Below, piece by piece: positions 10,205 through 24,147 of a DNA stretch of 64,000 nucleotides. Source of the DNA: Chromatiales bacterium (lineage in GTDB: Bacteria > Pseudomonadota > Gammaproteobacteria > Steroidobacterales > GCA-2729495). Position 1 is the stretch's first letter. The number at the start of each line of letters is the position of its first letter. The position numbers and the translations under genes were made by a program. The notes under the pieces are model-generated. The model was not told where the DNA came from. It saw only the letters and a list, made by a program, of their open reading frames with translations, and did not search any database. The stretch spans positions 60,476 through 124,475 of the forward strand of contig PBZD01000024.1 in the NCBI GenBank assembly GCA_002729875.1, given 5' to 3'.

Positions 10205-10290
10205 GGATAGATCGGGGTATGGCGCTGGAAAAGTATGATCCTGGTGGCCAGGCTGGGTGGGACTTGGATTTGGCATCCGTCATCGTTCCA

Positions 10291-10405
10291 CGACGGTGTC
10301 GAGGTATTTTTCCGGCAGTTATCCTTCCGAAACCTTTAAGTCGCTTTAGCGGCGTTTCGGAAGGATAACTGCCGAAAAAATACCGCCCAGGGAAACCCCA
10401 AAAAA
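10291..10405 (-). repeat. Palindromic intergenic repeat, copy 1 (downstream of atpC)
   Basis: Two 31-base arms (10303-10333 and 10354-10384) are inverted repeats with one mismatch and enclose a 20-nt loop. The flank on the atpC side contains a TTTCCCTGGG motif; the far side carries a small second hairpin (CGAC...GTCG). A second copy occurs at 63351-63464 with the same arm length, an identical loop and similar flanks. In both, the element follows a stop codon in the same orientation. Together with the 10182 remnant it occupies most of the 348-base gap between atpC and glmU; nothing else but a G-run is visible there. It may also work as the atp operon terminator. Confidence 0.85.
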
Positions 10406-10409
10406 GAAC

Positions 10410-10832
10410 TTAACTGCGCCGACCTTTAAGCTTCTGCGCCGCACTGTAACGTGCAGCAGCTTCAACGAGTTGCATCTGAGCATGCTCGATGTCTTCCTTG
10501 CCCGCAGCACCGGCCAACTCGGCCTCGGCCAATTTATGCGCATCAAGCGCCGCCTGCTCATCGAGTTGATCGCCATGTAACGCGGAGTCGGCCAACACCG
10601 TGACCAGGTGCGGCTGAACCTCAAGAACACCACCGGTCACATAGATAAAAATCTCATCGTCCTCATCAGGCACCTTAATGCGCACCTCACCGGGTCGCAG
10701 GTTGGTCATCAACGGCGCATGACGTGGTGTAATGCCCACATCGCCCAGGCTTGCGGGTGCAACTACCATCTCGGCATCACCTGAATAAATTTCACCTTCG
10801 GCACTGACTATTTCGACGTGAATGGTGCTCAT
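10410..10832 (-). CDS. atpC: ATP synthase F1 epsilon subunit
   Basis: The epsilon subunit of the central stalk couples rotation to catalysis and can inhibit ATP hydrolysis. The 140-residue protein has the N-terminal beta-sandwich typical of the family (STIHVEIVSAEGEIYSGDAEMVVAP, split here as STIHVEIVSAEGEIY and following residues) with PASLGDVGITPRHAPLMT, and a C-terminal helical pair rich in Ala and Glu. It is the last gene of the atp operon, 30 bases after atpD, and is followed within 10 bases by the palindromic repeat. Confidence 0.95.
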   Translation of the reverse strand: MSTIHVEIVSAEGEIYSGDAEMVVAPASLGDVGITPRHAPLMTNLRPGEVRIKVPDEDDEIFIYVTGGVLEVQPHLVTVLADSALHGDQLDEQAALDAHKLAEAELAGAAGKEDIEHAQMQLVEAAARYSAAQKLKGRRS

Positions 10833-10862
10833 GCAGCTTTTCTCATTAAAAAACCAGACCCA

Positions 10863-13113
<2,251 letters not shown>

Positions 13114-13149
13114 GTAAAAACTCTTCGTTAAGCTCGTCTGCTATTGAGA

Positions 13150-14691
<1,542 letters not shown>

Positions 14692-14703
14692 CTTTTGATT
14701 CCT

Positions 14704-15255
14704 CTAGTTCATCAGAACGCTGGACAGTTTTTCCAGACCGGTGCGTATTGATCCGTCAATGACGAGATCATCCGCCTTAAGGCGTGCGCCGCCGATCAGA
14801 GTTTCATCCAACTTAAAGTGTAGATTTATGTCTCGATTAAAGCGTTTCTTTAACGCCTCGCTAATCTTTGCCTGTTGTGCATCATCAACCGGGGCCGCAG
14901 CTGTCAATACCACGTCTATGCTGTTCTCGACATTGGTCTTGAGCTTGTCGAACTGCCCGGCAATATCCGGCAAAACCGGCAACCGGTCATTCTCGGCCAG
15001 CAAGCTGAGCAGGTTCTTCACCCGACCCGCATCAACTGGCGTGGTAACCGCCTGCGTGCATACATCCGCGATAATGCCAACCACCAGCGCATCATCAGTG
15101 CCGGGGGCATCAATCATGGTTGCCAGCGCCGGGTCACTAACCGCTTGCCCGGCCACGTGCAGTGTCTGCGACCAGCCGGTGAGCTGCCCGGCGTCCCTGG
15201 CCAGTTCAAACGCCGCCTGTGCGTAAGGGCGCGCGATGCCTGAGTTCTCGGCCAT
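14704..15255 (-). CDS. atpH: ATP synthase F1 delta subunit
   Basis: Peripheral-stalk subunit joining F1 alpha to the b subunits. The 183-residue protein starts with the family pattern IARPYAQAAFELARDAGQL and ends with DETLIGGARLKADDLVIDGSIRTGLEKL, the conserved C-terminal signature (GG-D--ID-S---KL). Gap of 6 bases to atpF. Confidence 0.95.
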   Translation of the reverse strand: MAENSGIARPYAQAAFELARDAGQLTGWSQTLHVAGQAVSDPALATMIDAPGTDDALVVGIIADVCTQAVTTPVDAGRVKNLLSLLAENDRLPVLPDIAGQFDKLKTNVENSIDVVLTAAAPVDDAQQAKISEALKKRFNRDINLHFKLDETLIGGARLKADDLVIDGSIRTGLEKLSSVLMN

Positions 15256-15261
15256 GCCCGT

Positions 15262-15732
15262 CTAGATCTCCTGCGCCAACTGGTCGAGCAGATCCTGATG
15301 GGTCGCAGCATTAATCTCGCGACTGATGATCTTCTCGGCACCGGCCACGGCTATCGCAGCTACCTGTCCCCGCAGTTCCTCGCGAGCCCGATTTACTTCC
15401 TGCTCAACCTCGGCACGTGCCGCGGCAAGAATACGTTCCCCTTCTCCATCCGCTGCTGTACGGGCTTCCTCGACGATACCGCCGGCCCGGGTATTTGCCT
15501 GATCAATGATCTCCCGCGCCTGTCCGCGTGCCTCATCGAGTAATTTTGTTTTCTCGACCGCAGCCAGTTCCAGCGACCGGGAACCTTTCTCGGCAGCCGC
15601 AAGACCCTCAGAAATTTCATTCTGACGCTCCTCGATCATGCCCATCAAGGGTGGCCATACAAACTTCATGCAGAACCAGACAAACACGATCATCGCAATC
15701 GTCTGGCCGATTAGTGTGGCATTCAGATCCAC
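15262..15732 (-). CDS. atpF: ATP synthase Fo b subunit
   Basis: Membrane-anchored stator subunit. The 156-residue protein has the usual architecture: a short N-terminal [19 protein letters not shown] membrane helix with the FVWPPL exit motif, followed by a long charged, Ala- and Glu-rich helix that dimerises as a coiled coil. One copy only is present, as in other gammaproteobacteria with homodimeric b. About 88 bases separate it from atpE. Confidence 0.95.
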   Translation of the reverse strand: MDLNATLIGQTIAMIVFVWFCMKFVWPPLMGMIEERQNEISEGLAAAEKGSRSLELAAVEKTKLLDEARGQAREIIDQANTRAGGIVEEARTAADGEGERILAAARAEVEQEVNRAREELRGQVAAIAVAGAEKIISREINAATHQDLLDQLAQEI

Positions 15733-15820
15733 CTGGCTTCTCCTGAATTAAGTTTCGCTAAAGTTAAGTGATTCGCCCAACGGTTAACCCTTACCAGGTC
15801 AACCAGGAGACGAACCAAAC

Positions 15821-16099
<279 letters not shown>

Positions 16100-16129
16100 C
16101 TACAAAGCATTTGGAGATTAAAAAATAAG

Positions 16130-16993
<864 letters not shown>

Positions 16994-17028
16994 CTACAAT
17001 CAGATCGTAGTAAGTTAATTCGTCTTAA

Positions 17029-17394
17029 TCACTCAACGGACAACCCTGTTTTCAGGGCGATCCAGTAAACACTGTAAATCGCGATGTAGCCGATCATGAA
17101 CGGCAGCATCTCGACACTCAGTACCCGTATCGCGGCAATCATCAGTGCTACCGTCAGCACGATCTTCACCGCCTCGCCAACATAAACACCGCGCATGAAC
17201 CCTGCCGGATCCGCACCGGCGTTCACGCGGAACATGCGCAACGCCTGGTACAAACCAGCGACAATCCCGATGCTCCCGCCGGCTAAAGCGGATACTGCGG
17301 CGGACAAACCACCGAGCCAAAACGCACCCGCTGCAACAATGCCGGTCAACAGGACCTGCCAGCCGGCAAGTCTGAATGCGGCTCTTTGCAGCAT
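17029..17394 (-). CDS. atpI: ATP synthase accessory protein I
   Basis: First gene of the atp operon; a small hydrophobic protein that helps assemble the c-ring or supply Mg2+. It has four predicted membrane segments (roughly residues 11-28, 32-52, 73-92 and 96-115). I chose ATG 17394 (MLQRAAFRLAGWQ); an in-frame TTG at 17409 is possible and has an AGGG very close by. Sequence conservation in this family is low, so the call leans on position, size and topology. The 272 bases between it and parB should contain the atp promoter. Confidence 0.85.
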   Translation of the reverse strand: MLQRAAFRLAGWQVLLTGIVAAGAFWLGGLSAAVSALAGGSIGIVAGLYQALRMFRVNAGADPAGFMRGVYVGEAVKIVLTVALMIAAIRVLSVEMLPFMIGYIAIYSVYWIALKTGLSVE

Positions 17395-17666
17395 AAGATT
17401 GATTACCAATACCCTGCCATGGGGCCTTTAACTTATATGCTCCATTACGATCAGGGACGCGGGTACAAAAAAAAACCACTTCATACGCCGTCTCGGTGGC
17501 GATGGGTGGCAACACATCCGACCTATCCGTCGGTTAGCCCGCGTATTTTACGGATCAGGCTGGCATGGTTCAAGGGGGTACGGGCATGAAAAATGCCGCT
17601 GGAATGACTTACCCGACGATTTTAATGCGCATCACGGCCACAGCATGCTCTCGGTTCGCCCGGCAG

Positions 17667-18584
17667 CTACTTGATATGCTGCAGAATCCCTTCAAGTTCA
17701 TCGAGACTGTTGTAGGTCACCACGACTTTGCCGTTACCCTTCGTCGCCCGATGCCGGATCGAGACCTGCGCGCCCAGGCGCCCCGACAACTCGTCCTGTA
17801 AATGGCGAATATTCGGATCGACAGGGGATCGCGCCGTCCCGGCCGCGCTGCCATCACCCGCCAGGGTCTTTTTTACCAGTGCCTCGGTGGCCCGAACCGA
17901 TAGCCCCTGCCGGGCAATCCGCGCCGCGAATTCCGCCTGAACGGCCGGCGTGGTAATCGACAACAACGCCCGGGCATGGCCCATATCCAGTGTCCTGGCC
18001 TGAACCAGTGCTTTGGCTTCGCTGCCCAGATCCAGCAAACGCAACAGGTTGCTGACGGCCGTTCGTGACCGGCCGATAGCATCGGCAGCCTGCTGATGCG
18101 TTAGTTCGAACTCATCGATCAGGCGACGTAAAGACTGTGATTCTTCAAGCGGCGTCAGGTTCTCACGCTGAATATTCTCAATCAGTGCAACGGCTATCGC
18201 GGCAGAATCCGGCATCTCCTTGACGATTGCCGGTATCTCACCAAGCCCCGCCAATTGCGCCGCACGCCAACGTCGTTCTCCGGCGACGATCTCATACCGC
18301 CGGGCTCCGGATACATCCCTGGCCACCAGCGGCCGCACGATGATGGGCTGAATAAGACCCTGTGCCCGAATCGAGTCGGCCAGTTCTTCAAGTGCATCCT
18401 GATCCATTGCCTGGCGCGGCTGGTAGGTTCCGCGGCGCAGCAAATCTATCGCGATCATTTTCAGACCGTCACCCGAGGAGGATAATCGCTGCTCCTCGCC
18501 TACCTCCACCGGAGGCGGCGAAATATCGACATCACCCAACAGGGCTTCCAGCCCCCGTCCGAGACCTGTTCTTTTCACGCTCAT
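17667..18584 (-). CDS. parB: Chromosome partitioning protein ParB
   Basis: CTPase and DNA-binding clamp that loads at parS. The 305-residue protein has the N-terminal QPRQAMDQDALEELADSIRAQG stretch (only parts needed: QPRQ and ELADSIRAQG), the GERRWRAAQLAGL motif involved in CTP binding, a helix-turn-helix (QQAADAIGRSRTAVSNLLRL region, residues about 155-180) and a C-terminal dimerisation domain ending LDELEGILQHIK. Its probable target, a perfect parS, lies 23 kb away in recF. Unlike in many relatives, the gene does not abut parA: 178 bases with hairpins separate them. Confidence 0.95.
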   Translation of the reverse strand: MSVKRTGLGRGLEALLGDVDISPPPVEVGEEQRLSSSGDGLKMIAIDLLRRGTYQPRQAMDQDALEELADSIRAQGLIQPIIVRPLVARDVSGARRYEIVAGERRWRAAQLAGLGEIPAIVKEMPDSAAIAVALIENIQRENLTPLEESQSLRRLIDEFELTHQQAADAIGRSRTAVSNLLRLLDLGSEAKALVQARTLDMGHARALLSITTPAVQAEFAARIARQGLSVRATEALVKKTLAGDGSAAGTARSPVDPNIRHLQDELSGRLGAQVSIRHRATKGNGKVVVTYNSLDELEGILQHIK

Positions 18585-18654
18585 TGATAACTCCGCATCA
18601 TGACTGCGAATTCTAGCCTGAAAATCAGAGTCAGACCCACCACTTGCCGATAAA

Positions 18655-18691
18655 CCTCAGTATCTGAGGGTAAAAACCATTTTTTAATGGT
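18655..18691 (-). terminator. Hairpin pair between parA and parB, candidate terminator
   Basis: On the minus strand, past the parA stop, ACCATT-AAAA-AATGGT is followed by TTTTA (18676-18691 and beyond), then a perfect CCTCAG-ATA-CTGAGG stem-loop (18655-18669). The first resembles a weak intrinsic terminator. If it works, parB would need its own promoter in the remaining 70 bases. Confidence 0.45.
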
Positions 18692-18762
18692 CATTTCAGC
18701 CGCGCGCGCAAGCGGAGAGAGATTGGCCGTCTATTGGTTGGCGGTGAGTCCGGCACCGGGTA

Positions 18763-19551
18763 TCAGGCCACACCGATTTCACGCCCGCCTGCTTCCTGTG
18801 CAATAACCGCTTCAGCCAGGGCCTGGTAGGCCTTGGCGCCAGATGAGCCCCGATCATGATGTAACGCCACCAGGCCGAAGCTGGGCGCTTCAGCTAGTCG
18901 CACGTTACGCGGAATGACGGTGGCATATACCTTGTCACCAAAGTGTTTAAGCAGCTGGTCTGACACTTCTCTGGCCAGCTTGTTGCGCGAATCAAACATG
19001 GTGCGCAACAGGCCCTTAATACTCAGCACATGATTGACGGTGTTGCGCACTTGCTTCACGGTTTCGAGCAATGATGACAGTCCCTCCAGCGCATAATATT
19101 CACACTGGATCGGGATCAGCACGCTATTTGCCGCCGTCAGCGCATTAAGCGTCAACATATTGATAGTCGGCGGACAATCGATCAACAGGTAATCAAACAG
19201 ATTGCGAACCGGTTCAAGCATGCCGCGCAATTTTTGTTCCCGGCCAATCTCCTGCAACAACCGAACCTCCGCAACCGTCAGATCCGAATTAGCCGGTAGC
19301 AGGGAAAATGCTCCTTTTTGCACGACCTGGATGACATCCATCGCCGGTGCTTCACCGAGAATAACATTGCAGGTAGACAGCTCGAGGGATCCCTTGTCAA
19401 CGCCACAGCCGGTGGTCGCATTACCCTGCGGATCAAGATCAACTACCAGGACCCGCCGCTGCAAGGTCGCCAAAGACGCGGCAAGATTGATGCAGGTCGT
19501 GGTCTTGCCAACCCCGCCCTTTTGGTTTGCTACTGCAATGATTTCGCCCAT
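18763..19551 (-). CDS. parA: Chromosome partitioning ATPase ParA
   Basis: Walker-type ATPase of the Soj/ParA family that binds the nucleoid and moves ParB-parS complexes. The 262-residue protein starts MGEIIAVANQKGGVGKTTT with the deviant Walker A (KGGVGKTT, residues 11-18), followed by DLDPQGNATTG (Walker A' Asp) and LLIDCPPTINML (Walker B). It lies 26 bases downstream of rsmG, the common gammaproteobacterial arrangement. Confidence 0.96.
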   Translation of the reverse strand: MGEIIAVANQKGGVGKTTTCINLAASLATLQRRVLVVDLDPQGNATTGCGVDKGSLELSTCNVILGEAPAMDVIQVVQKGAFSLLPANSDLTVAEVRLLQEIGREQKLRGMLEPVRNLFDYLLIDCPPTINMLTLNALTAANSVLIPIQCEYYALEGLSSLLETVKQVRNTVNHVLSIKGLLRTMFDSRNKLAREVSDQLLKHFGDKVYATVIPRNVRLAEAPSFGLVALHHDRGSSGAKAYQALAEAVIAQEAGGREIGVA

Positions 19552-19577
19552 GTTATTCGTTCCTTGGCCAGACCCTT

Positions 19578-20219
19578 TCAGGCGTGGCGTCGCATGACTA
19601 CCATGTGCCGCTCACCGGCAAGACCGGGGACTTCAAGCCGGGCTACCTCGACCAGTTCCCACCTACTCGACACAGTTGCCAATTCGTCATCCGGATAGCC
19701 CCCCTTCATCGCCAACAGACAGCCCCCGGGTGCCACCAGGCTCCCGCAACGACTTACAAACACGCTCAGTGATGAAAAAGCACGGCTGATGACCACATCA
19801 TAAAGGTCCACGGGCGCAAATGCTTCTACACGAAGATGCTCAACAAGAACGTTGGTAAGCGCCAGTTCGCCGAGCACATGCCTGACAAAACGGACCTTTT
19901 TACCTCCCGAATCGAGCAGCGTGAAGTGTCGTTGCGGCTCGACAAGCGCCAACGGCAAGCCGGGAAACCCGGCGCCGGTACCCACATCAAGAACCGCCGC
20001 ACCGGTCAGAAACGGCCGCGCACTCAATGAATCGAGTATGTGGCGCACTACCATCTCTTGTGGATCACGGACTGCGGTCAGGTTAAACGCCCGGTTCCAT
20101 TTGACCAATAGCCGTAACAGCCGAGCGAACTGTTGCACAAGTTCCGGCTCCGTTGCGATCTGCATCGTTGCCAGGCCCGTTTGCAAAAGAGCCTGCAGAT
20201 CTTTTTCTGGCGCTGACAT
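19578..20219 (-). CDS. rsmG: 16S rRNA (guanine527-N7)-methyltransferase
   Basis: SAM-dependent enzyme that methylates G527 in the 530 loop of 16S rRNA. The 213-residue protein carries the family N-terminal KWNRAFNLTAVRDPQEMVVRH (seen as NLTAVRDP and HILDSL), the SAM-binding VLDVGTGAGFPGLPLAL motif, and the VVISRAFSSL segment. It is followed by parA after 26 bases. Often this gene directly follows mnmG; here about 6.6 kb of other genes intervene. Confidence 0.95.
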   Translation of the reverse strand: MSAPEKDLQALLQTGLATMQIATEPELVQQFARLLRLLVKWNRAFNLTAVRDPQEMVVRHILDSLSARPFLTGAAVLDVGTGAGFPGLPLALVEPQRHFTLLDSGGKKVRFVRHVLGELALTNVLVEHLRVEAFAPVDLYDVVISRAFSSLSVFVSRCGSLVAPGGCLLAMKGGYPDDELATVSSRWELVEVARLEVPGLAGERHMVVMRRHA

Positions 20220-20288
20220 GCTGACAAGCTACCCGGAATGGGTACTGATTGACAATACAGTAGCCCGGTCGAGTGTTGAAAAATTCTG

Positions 20289-21314
20289 CTAGGACAGGCG
20301 GACGATCGTACGGCCCATGACCGTGCCGTCGATATAATCCGTAAAATAACCGCTCAGATCAGCAAGTTCGATCTCACGATTTATGATCCCGTCAAGATGA
20401 ACCGGAGCCAGGTCGCCGGCCACCCGGTTCCAGACAGCGATACGCAACTCCCTGGGCACTTCGACAGAATTTATGCCAAGCAGGTTGATGCCCCGCAAGA
20501 TAAAAGGCATGACCGTGGTCGACAAATCGATACCCGCCACCAGCCCGATACTGGCAATGTTTCCGTTCGGTCTGGTGGTCCGCGTAAACCAGGCGAGGAT
20601 ATCGCCGCCAAGGCTATCGACCGCACCACCCCAGATAGTTTTTTCCAGCGGCCGTTCACCGAGTTCCAGTGTTTTGATATTAACTACCTCGGTCGCGCCA
20701 AGGCTCTTGAGATACTCAGTAGCTGTCGTTTTACTCGTCAGGGCCGTAACGTCGTAACCGCGTTGACTCAGCATATCGATCGCCACGCTGCCGACCCCGC
20801 CGGTCGCGCCGTTAACGGCAATCGGCCCATGCTCCGGCAACTGGCCGTTTTGCTCCATCCGGTGTATGGCCAGTGCCGCCGTGAATCCGGCCGTACCAAG
20901 CCCCATGGCCATCCGGGCATCGAGCCCTGCCGGCATCGGTGTCGTCCAATCGCCCGGCACGCGAACATATTCGGCAAAACCGCCGTCATGTGTTTCACTT
21001 AACCCGCAGCCGTTGACGATGACTTCATCACCAACAGCGATACGTGGATCACCCGATGAAACAACCGTACCGACAACATCGACACCGCCAACGAGCGGAA
21101 AGCGCCGCAGTATTCGCCCGGCGCCGGTGGCCGCCAGAGCATCTTTGTAATTAATACTCGAGTAAGCACCACGAATGATGACATCACCATCACTCAGATC
21201 GTCAAGGGTGATCTCTTCCAGCCGTGCCTCTACGTGGCGACCGTCTTCAGAATGAATGCGAAATGCTTTGAAAGGGTTATTAATGGCGCTGCACCAGTCC
21301 TGACCGAGCTGCAT
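20289..21314 (-). CDS. acuI: Acrylyl-CoA reductase-type quinone oxidoreductase (YhdH/AcuI family)
   Basis: A medium-chain dehydrogenase/reductase that in characterised relatives reduces toxic acrylyl-CoA to propionyl-CoA with NADPH. The 341-residue protein has the YSSINYKDALAATGAGRILR stretch (SSxNYKDAL), GGVDVVGTV, the NADPH-binding VNGATGGVGSVAIDML motif and EYLKSLGATEV, all typical of YhdH/AcuI, and it lacks the zinc-ligand cysteines of alcohol dehydrogenases. The N-terminus is about 12 residues longer than in E. coli. It has its own 146-base upstream region and is unrelated to its neighbours rsmG and opp, so its role is inferred from family alone. Confidence 0.88.
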   Translation of the reverse strand: MQLGQDWCSAINNPFKAFRIHSEDGRHVEARLEEITLDDLSDGDVIIRGAYSSINYKDALAATGAGRILRRFPLVGGVDVVGTVVSSGDPRIAVGDEVIVNGCGLSETHDGGFAEYVRVPGDWTTPMPAGLDARMAMGLGTAGFTAALAIHRMEQNGQLPEHGPIAVNGATGGVGSVAIDMLSQRGYDVTALTSKTTATEYLKSLGATEVVNIKTLELGERPLEKTIWGGAVDSLGGDILAWFTRTTRPNGNIASIGLVAGIDLSTTVMPFILRGINLLGINSVEVPRELRIAVWNRVAGDLAPVHLDGIINREIELADLSGYFTDYIDGTVMGRTIVRLS

Positions 21315-21460
21315 AATATGCGGTCAGGTCCTTCATATGTTCTGTGGAAAGATTGTTGGCCTGGCTGAAAAAAAACCAACCGACAAGCTGATAAAAATAA
21401 GCATAGGGTTCTGGTTACTACATCGATACCGTCCCAAACGAATCCCTATGTTATACGTAA

Positions 21461-23266
21461 TTAAGGCTGGTGACATGCCACCCATGTTTCTCCATGCAAT
21501 GCCATGGCCGGCGGGCGTTGCTCACACTCCGCCACAGCATTCGGGCAACGTGACTGAAATCCGCAACCAGCCGGGCTTTCCAACTGACCGGATACTTCAC
21601 CTCGTACGGCAACGTGCTGGCGGCGGCGCTCAACTTCAGGATCGGGCACTGGCGCAGCGGCGATCAGTGCGCGAGTATACGGATGCCGGGGTTGAAAAAA
21701 TAATTTGTCGGTTGCCGCTATTTCAACCGCCTTGCCCAGATACATGACGATAACCCGGTGACTGATTCGCCGCACCACGGCCAGATCATGGGCAATAAAA
21801 ACGATTGCCAGGTCCAGTTGCTGCTGCAGGTCAATCAACAGCCGGATAATCTGCGCCTGAACCGTCACATCCAGCGCACTGACGACCTCATCACAAATCA
21901 GCAGCCGGGGTTGTGAAATCAAAGCCCTGGCAATGCCAATCCGCTGGCACTGGCCTCCGGAAAATTCATGCGGATAGCGGTTCACACAAGAGGCATCCAG
22001 GCCAACCCTGGTTAACATGTCTGCAACCCGGCGGGTACGATCTGCAGGATCCAGTTGAGGATAAAAAGTCTCCAGCGGTTCCATGACGATACGACCGATG
22101 GTCATGCGGGGATTCAGCGAGGCCAGCGGATCCTGAAAGATCATCTGCATATCCCGGCGCGCAGTGCGTAATTCCTCTCCATCCAGCGCAGACAAGTCAC
22201 GATTCAACAGGCAGGTTGAACCGCCACAGGAATCGACGAGCCTTAGCATGGCACGGGCCAGGGTTGATTTCCCACAGCCGGATTCACCGACAATACCAAC
22301 TGTTTCACCCGGCCTGACTTCGATATTGATGTCATCGACCGCACGCAATACTTGTGGTGCTACAAACAAACGACCGCCCGACACGCTGAATTCAACGCTT
22401 ACCCCTTTGGCAGACAACACCGGTTCACCATCATTGGTCGGGGCTTTACGGGTAGGATCGGCATGCTCTCCATCGAGCCGCGGCACTGCATCGAGCAGGC
22501 TGCGCGTGTAATCGTTGCGCGAACGGTAAAAGACGTCTGCAGTACTGCCCGCTTCCTCCTGCATACCTTCATGCATGACCAGCACTCGATCGCAGCTACC
22601 TGCCACAACGCCAAGATCGTGAGTAATCAGGATGACAGACGTCGAAAACTCACTGCGCAGTTCGTGCATCAGGTCAAGGATTTGTGCCTGTACCGTCACA
22701 TCGAGCGCCGTGGTGGGTTCATCGGCAATCAACAAAGCCGGCTTGCACAGCAGGGCGGTCGCAATCATCACCCGTTGCCGCATGCCACCGGACAATTCAT
22801 GCGGGTACATGCCAAGACGGCGGCGGGCAGCGGTAATTTGCACGGCATCGAGCAACGCTTCACATTCTCGCCAGGCGGCGCGACGATCCATACCCTGATG
22901 CTGACGTAACACTGTCGACATCTGCCTGCCGATCGTAAGGTATGGATTCAACGAGGTCATCGGATCCTGAAAAATCATGGCGATTTGTGCGCCGCGGATG
23001 GTGCGCAGATGCGCTTCTGGCAATGCCAGCAAATCCTTGCCGTCAAACAGTGCCCTGCCGGCAGCTACACCATTGGCGGCCAGCAAACCCAGCAAGGCCA
23101 ACACCGTTTGGCTCTTGCCGGAACCGGATTCGCCGACGATACCAAGGGTCTCGCCAGTCGCGACGTTAAAATCAAGGTCCTGTACCGCATGGACCGGTCC
23201 GTCAGGAGTTGCAAAGGTCACATTGAGCCGGTCGACAGACAAGATGGTTGCGGGGCAAGCTTTCAT
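21461..23266 (-). CDS. Oligopeptide ABC transporter, fused double ATPase (OppD-OppF)
   Basis: A single 601-residue polypeptide with two ABC ATPase domains, equivalent to OppD plus OppF. Domain 1 has Walker A GESGSGKS (residues 45-52), signature LSGGMRQRV and Walker [13 protein letters not shown]. Domain 2 (from about residue 290) has GESGCGKST, signature [12 protein letters not shown] and [12 protein letters not shown], and ends in the oligopeptide-binding C-terminal region with clustered cysteines ([16 protein letters not shown]) resembling the iron-sulfur or zinc element of the OppD/F group. The ATG overlaps the oppC stop (ATGA). YejF-like fusions have the same layout, so the substrate could be another peptide. 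An inverted CATAGGG/CCCTATG pair about 50 bases apart at 21402-21450 could terminate the operon. Confidence 0.92.
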   Translation of the reverse strand: MKACPATILSVDRLNVTFATPDGPVHAVQDLDFNVATGETLGIVGESGSGKSQTVLALLGLLAANGVAAGRALFDGKDLLALPEAHLRTIRGAQIAMIFQDPMTSLNPYLTIGRQMSTVLRQHQGMDRRAAWRECEALLDAVQITAARRRLGMYPHELSGGMRQRVMIATALLCKPALLIADEPTTALDVTVQAQILDLMHELRSEFSTSVILITHDLGVVAGSCDRVLVMHEGMQEEAGSTADVFYRSRNDYTRSLLDAVPRLDGEHADPTRKAPTNDGEPVLSAKGVSVEFSVSGGRLFVAPQVLRAVDDINIEVRPGETVGIVGESGCGKSTLARAMLRLVDSCGGSTCLLNRDLSALDGEELRTARRDMQMIFQDPLASLNPRMTIGRIVMEPLETFYPQLDPADRTRRVADMLTRVGLDASCVNRYPHEFSGGQCQRIGIARALISQPRLLICDEVVSALDVTVQAQIIRLLIDLQQQLDLAIVFIAHDLAVVRRISHRVIVMYLGKAVEIAATDKLFFQPRHPYTRALIAAAPVPDPEVERRRQHVAVRGEVSGQLESPAGCGFQSRCPNAVAECEQRPPAMALHGETWVACHQP

Positions 23267-24147
23267 AACGAAGCCCCACGATCACGCGGATCGAGCGCAT
23301 CTCGCAAACCATCACCCAGAAAATTGAAACAAAATAGCGTGATGGTCAGAAACACCGCCGGAAATATAAGCATCCACGGTGCATTCTCCATTTCCTGCGC
23401 ACCTTCGTTAACCAATGCTCCCCATGACGTCATCGGTTCTTGTACACCAAGACCCAGAAAGCTTAAAAATGATTCAACCAGGATGACCTGGGGAATGGTC
23501 AGGGTAACGTAGACCGCCACAACACCGAGCAGGTTCGGCACAATATGGCGCCCAATGATACGCGCCGTAGTTACGCCACCGGCACGTGCTGCCTCAATAA
23601 ACTCGCGGTTCTTCAAACTCAGCGTCTGACCGCGCACTATCCTCGCCATATCCAGCCAATTGATGGCGCCAATGGCGACAAAAATCAACAGGATGTTGCG
23701 GCCAAAAAATACCATTAGCAGGATGACGAGAAACATGAATGGCAACGCATAAAGAATATCGACAATCCGCATCATGACCTGATCGACACGGCCACCAAAA
23801 TACCCGGATACAGCGCCATAGGTAATACCGATTACCAGGCTTACCAGTGTCGCAACAATACCTACCAACAACGAGATGCGCCCGCCCTGCAGTGTCCGTA
23901 CCAGCAAATCCCGACCGAGTGCGTCAGTGCCGAACCAGTGTCCGCTACTGATCGATGGGGCGATTGAAATGTTGTCCCAGTCTGTTGCATCAATACTGTA
24001 CGCACTGAACAACGGCCCGACGATGACTGCGATCGTGAATAGCGCAAGAATAACCAATGCGGTAATTGCCGCACGATTTCTGCGCAGTACCACCCATGCG
24101 TCGTGCCAGAGACTGCGACCGATCGACTGCCTGATTGATTCGCTCAC
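23263..24147 (-). CDS. oppC: Oligopeptide ABC transporter permease OppC
   Basis: Inner-membrane permease, 294 residues, with an N-terminal helix (TALVILALFTIAVIVGPLF region), the GTDALGRDLLVRTLQGGRISL motif characteristic of DppC/OppC proteins, and the EAARAGG-containing EAA loop that contacts the ATPase. It begins with GTG, which overlaps the oppB stop (GTGA), and its own stop overlaps the ATPase gene start, so the operon is tightly coupled. Confidence 0.93.
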   Translation of the reverse strand: MSESIRQSIGRSLWHDAWVVLRRNRAAITALVILALFTIAVIVGPLFSAYSIDATDWDNISIAPSISSGHWFGTDALGRDLLVRTLQGGRISLLVGIVATLVSLVIGITYGAVSGYFGGRVDQVMMRIVDILYALPFMFLVILLMVFFGRNILLIFVAIGAINWLDMARIVRGQTLSLKNREFIEAARAGGVTTARIIGRHIVPNLLGVVAVYVTLTIPQVILVESFLSFLGLGVQEPMTSWGALVNEGAQEMENAPWMLIFPAVFLTITLFCFNFLGDGLRDALDPRDRGASL

